Part shown: positions 4,448 to 5,414 of the stretch, piece by piece
Layout of the letters: each line of letters begins with the position of its first letter
How positions within the stretch are numbered: position 1 is the first letter of the stretch
Assembly: GCA_946480705.1 (NCBI GenBank)
Contig: CAMLLF010000318.1
Span: forward strand, 1-5,414
Direction of reading: 5' to 3'
From: an uncultured Lysobacteraceae bacterium
GTDB taxonomy: Bacteria; Pseudomonadota; Gammaproteobacteria; Xanthomonadales; Rhodanobacteraceae
DNA: 5,414 bases
The notes under the pieces: generated by a model
The model's input: the letters and a program-made list of their open reading frames with translations, nothing else
Databases searched by the model: none
Told to the model about the DNA's origin: nothing
Translations under genes and position numbers: made by a program

Positions 4448-5414
4448 CAGGCGTAGCCCCAGCGCCGCGCATACGGATCGAGCAGCGGCCGCAACGGCGC
4501 GATCCATTCGGCGTAGGCCTGCCAGCGGCCGATCGTGGAAATATAGCCGCGCTCGCGTGCATGCGCGTCGGGTCGCAGCAGCGCGTCGTCCCAGGGCACG
4601 CCGAGAAATTCCGTCAGCGCGCGCGCGCGCGCCGGCAGGTCGGCGACGAGATCTTCGTAGCGCGAGACGAACACGTCGCCGCCGAGCAGCGCGTGCTGGT
4701 CGATCCAGAAATCCATCGCGGCCGCATAGCCCTCGGCCGTCGTGCGCAGCGTCTCGCAGAGCGCGACGAATACCGGCGAGCGGAAGTTCTGCATGTAGTT
4801 GCTGAGCACGACGTCGGCCGGATGCCGCAGCGCAAGCACGATGCGCGCGTGTGGGTAGATCCGGCGGATCAGCGGCAGCTTCAGCAGATTCAGCGGGTTC
4901 TTGTCGACGAGCCGCGTCGATGCGTTCCAGTCGACATGTCGGGCGACGCGCTCGCGGTAGATCGCGCGCATTGCGGCGCACTGGCCCGGCGTCAGCCGGC
5001 CGAGGTCGCCGGGATGGTCGAGGCCGCCGGCCTGGAGATACTCGACGAGATCCTGCAGGTAGGCGCGTTCGTCCATGCAGGCCAGTGCCGGATGTGCGTC
5101 GAGCATGGTTTCGAGCAGCGTCGTGCCGGAACGCGGGAAGCCGACGACGAAGATGGGGCTGGCCGCCGCGTCGGGAGCTGCAGGATCGGGCGTCCATGCC
5201 GCGCGCTGCGCGTCGAGGCGCTGCCGTGCACCCGCGAGCGGCGGCGCGTCGAAGAGTTTCGGCGCGCGCCGGCGCAGCAGCGTGCAGCGCGCGGCGTGTG
5301 CGCGTTCGAGCGCCTGCATCGCGCCGGCAGGATCGCCGTCGCGGTCGCAGGCGCGGGCGTCGGCGTCGTAGAGGCCGACCAGCTTTTCCAGATCGCCGGA
5401 GACATGCACGCTCT
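4444..5414 (-). CDS. Sulfotransferase family protein (PAPS-dependent), N-terminus cut by window edge
   Basis: At least 323 residues are visible and the frame runs open through the right edge, so the true start is probably outside; the GTG at 5409 is only the first possible start inside. Numbering from that GTG, the 5'-phosphosulfate loop is IFVVGFPRSGTT (86-97), and the 3'-phosphate motif is RHPADVVLS (195-203) with R195 and S203 eight apart, as in the family. DKNP (169-172), SRYEDL (249-254) and GRWQAY (294-299) complete the Sulfotransfer_3-type pattern. By my hand alignment to remembered human TPST2, E114 falls at the catalytic Glu (21 residues after the PAPS-loop Arg in both). It would transfer sulfate from PAPS to a hydroxyl or tyrosine. 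Residues 1-45 (DLEKLVGLYDADA...ALERAHAA) look helical and could be the end of a TPR array, as in TPR-sulfotransferases; only part is visible. It is coupled to the downstream oxygenase. Confidence 0.87.
   Translation of the reverse strand, partial: SVHVSGDLEKLVGLYDADARACDRDGDPAGAMQALERAHAARCTLLRRRAPKLFDAPPLAGARQRLDAQRAAWTPDPAAPDAAASPIFVVGFPRSGTTLLETMLDAHPALACMDERAYLQDLVEYLQAGGLDHPGDLGRLTPGQCAAMRAIYRERVARHVDWNASTRLVDKNPLNLLKLPLIRRIYPHARIVLALRHPADVVLSNYMQNFRSPVFVALCETLRTTAEGYAAAMDFWIDQHALLGGDVFVSRYEDLVADLPARARALTEFLGVPWDDALLRPDAHARERGYISTIGRWQAYAEWIAPLRPLLDPYARRWGYAW

Noticed and set aside
4440..4452. Frameshift joining sulfotransferase and oxygenase into one fusion protein
   Set aside because: Both proteins end and begin naturally at the GTGA junction, each with complete motifs, and no slippery run is present. 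Coupled separate genes explain it better.
4448..5197. Upstream extension of the oxygenase frame to a 441-residue protein
   Set aside because: This part overlaps the sulfotransferase in another frame and is Arg-rich without domain features; the GTG at 4447 gives a complete domain and a typical 4-base overlap.

Overview
The window is GC-rich, protein-coding bacterial chromosome of ordinary density. Strong G/C third-position bias, a GTP-type PEP carboxykinase, an ECF sigma/membrane-partner pair, a GTAG-headed REP palindrome and GTGAGAA-type intergenic repeats together suggest a gammaproteobacterium of the Xanthomonadales (for example Rhodanobacteraceae). This placement rests on remembered family resemblance, not on a search.

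Layout. Five genes read on the + strand: the 3' end of pckG (1-729), an HDAC11-like histone deacetylase family hydrolase (816-1733), an ECF sigma factor (1769-2356), a single-pass membrane protein that is probably its anti-sigma partner (2353-2838), and an exported DUF4097-type repeat protein (2856-3758). Two genes read on the - strand and converge on them: the truncated C-terminal part of a sulfotransferase (4444-5414, entering from beyond the right edge), then a 2-oxoglutarate/Fe(II) oxygenase (3872-4447). No stretch of 300 bases lacks a gene. The two largest gaps each hold an inverted repeat: a long hairpin at 747-799, and a REP element (3768-3800) plus a second imperfect palindrome (3813-3868) in the convergent gap.

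How the genes work together. pckG is central metabolism and probably unrelated to what follows. Sigma factor, membrane partner and DUF4097 protein form a tight unit (ATGA overlap, then a 17-nt gap). It reads as a small envelope-sensing regulatory cassette whose third gene is the likely effector or a periplasmic component. The sulfotransferase and oxygenase overlap by four bases (GTGA) and are almost certainly co-translated, so they may act on the same substrate. This coupled pair is the least explained part of the window and the best candidate for a poorly described system: the sulfotransferase keeps the PAPS-binding residues and a Glu at the tyrosylprotein-sulfotransferase position, and the oxygenase keeps the His-x-Asp...His...Lys set of prolyl-4-hydroxylase-like enzymes. 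The substrate is not visible in the window.
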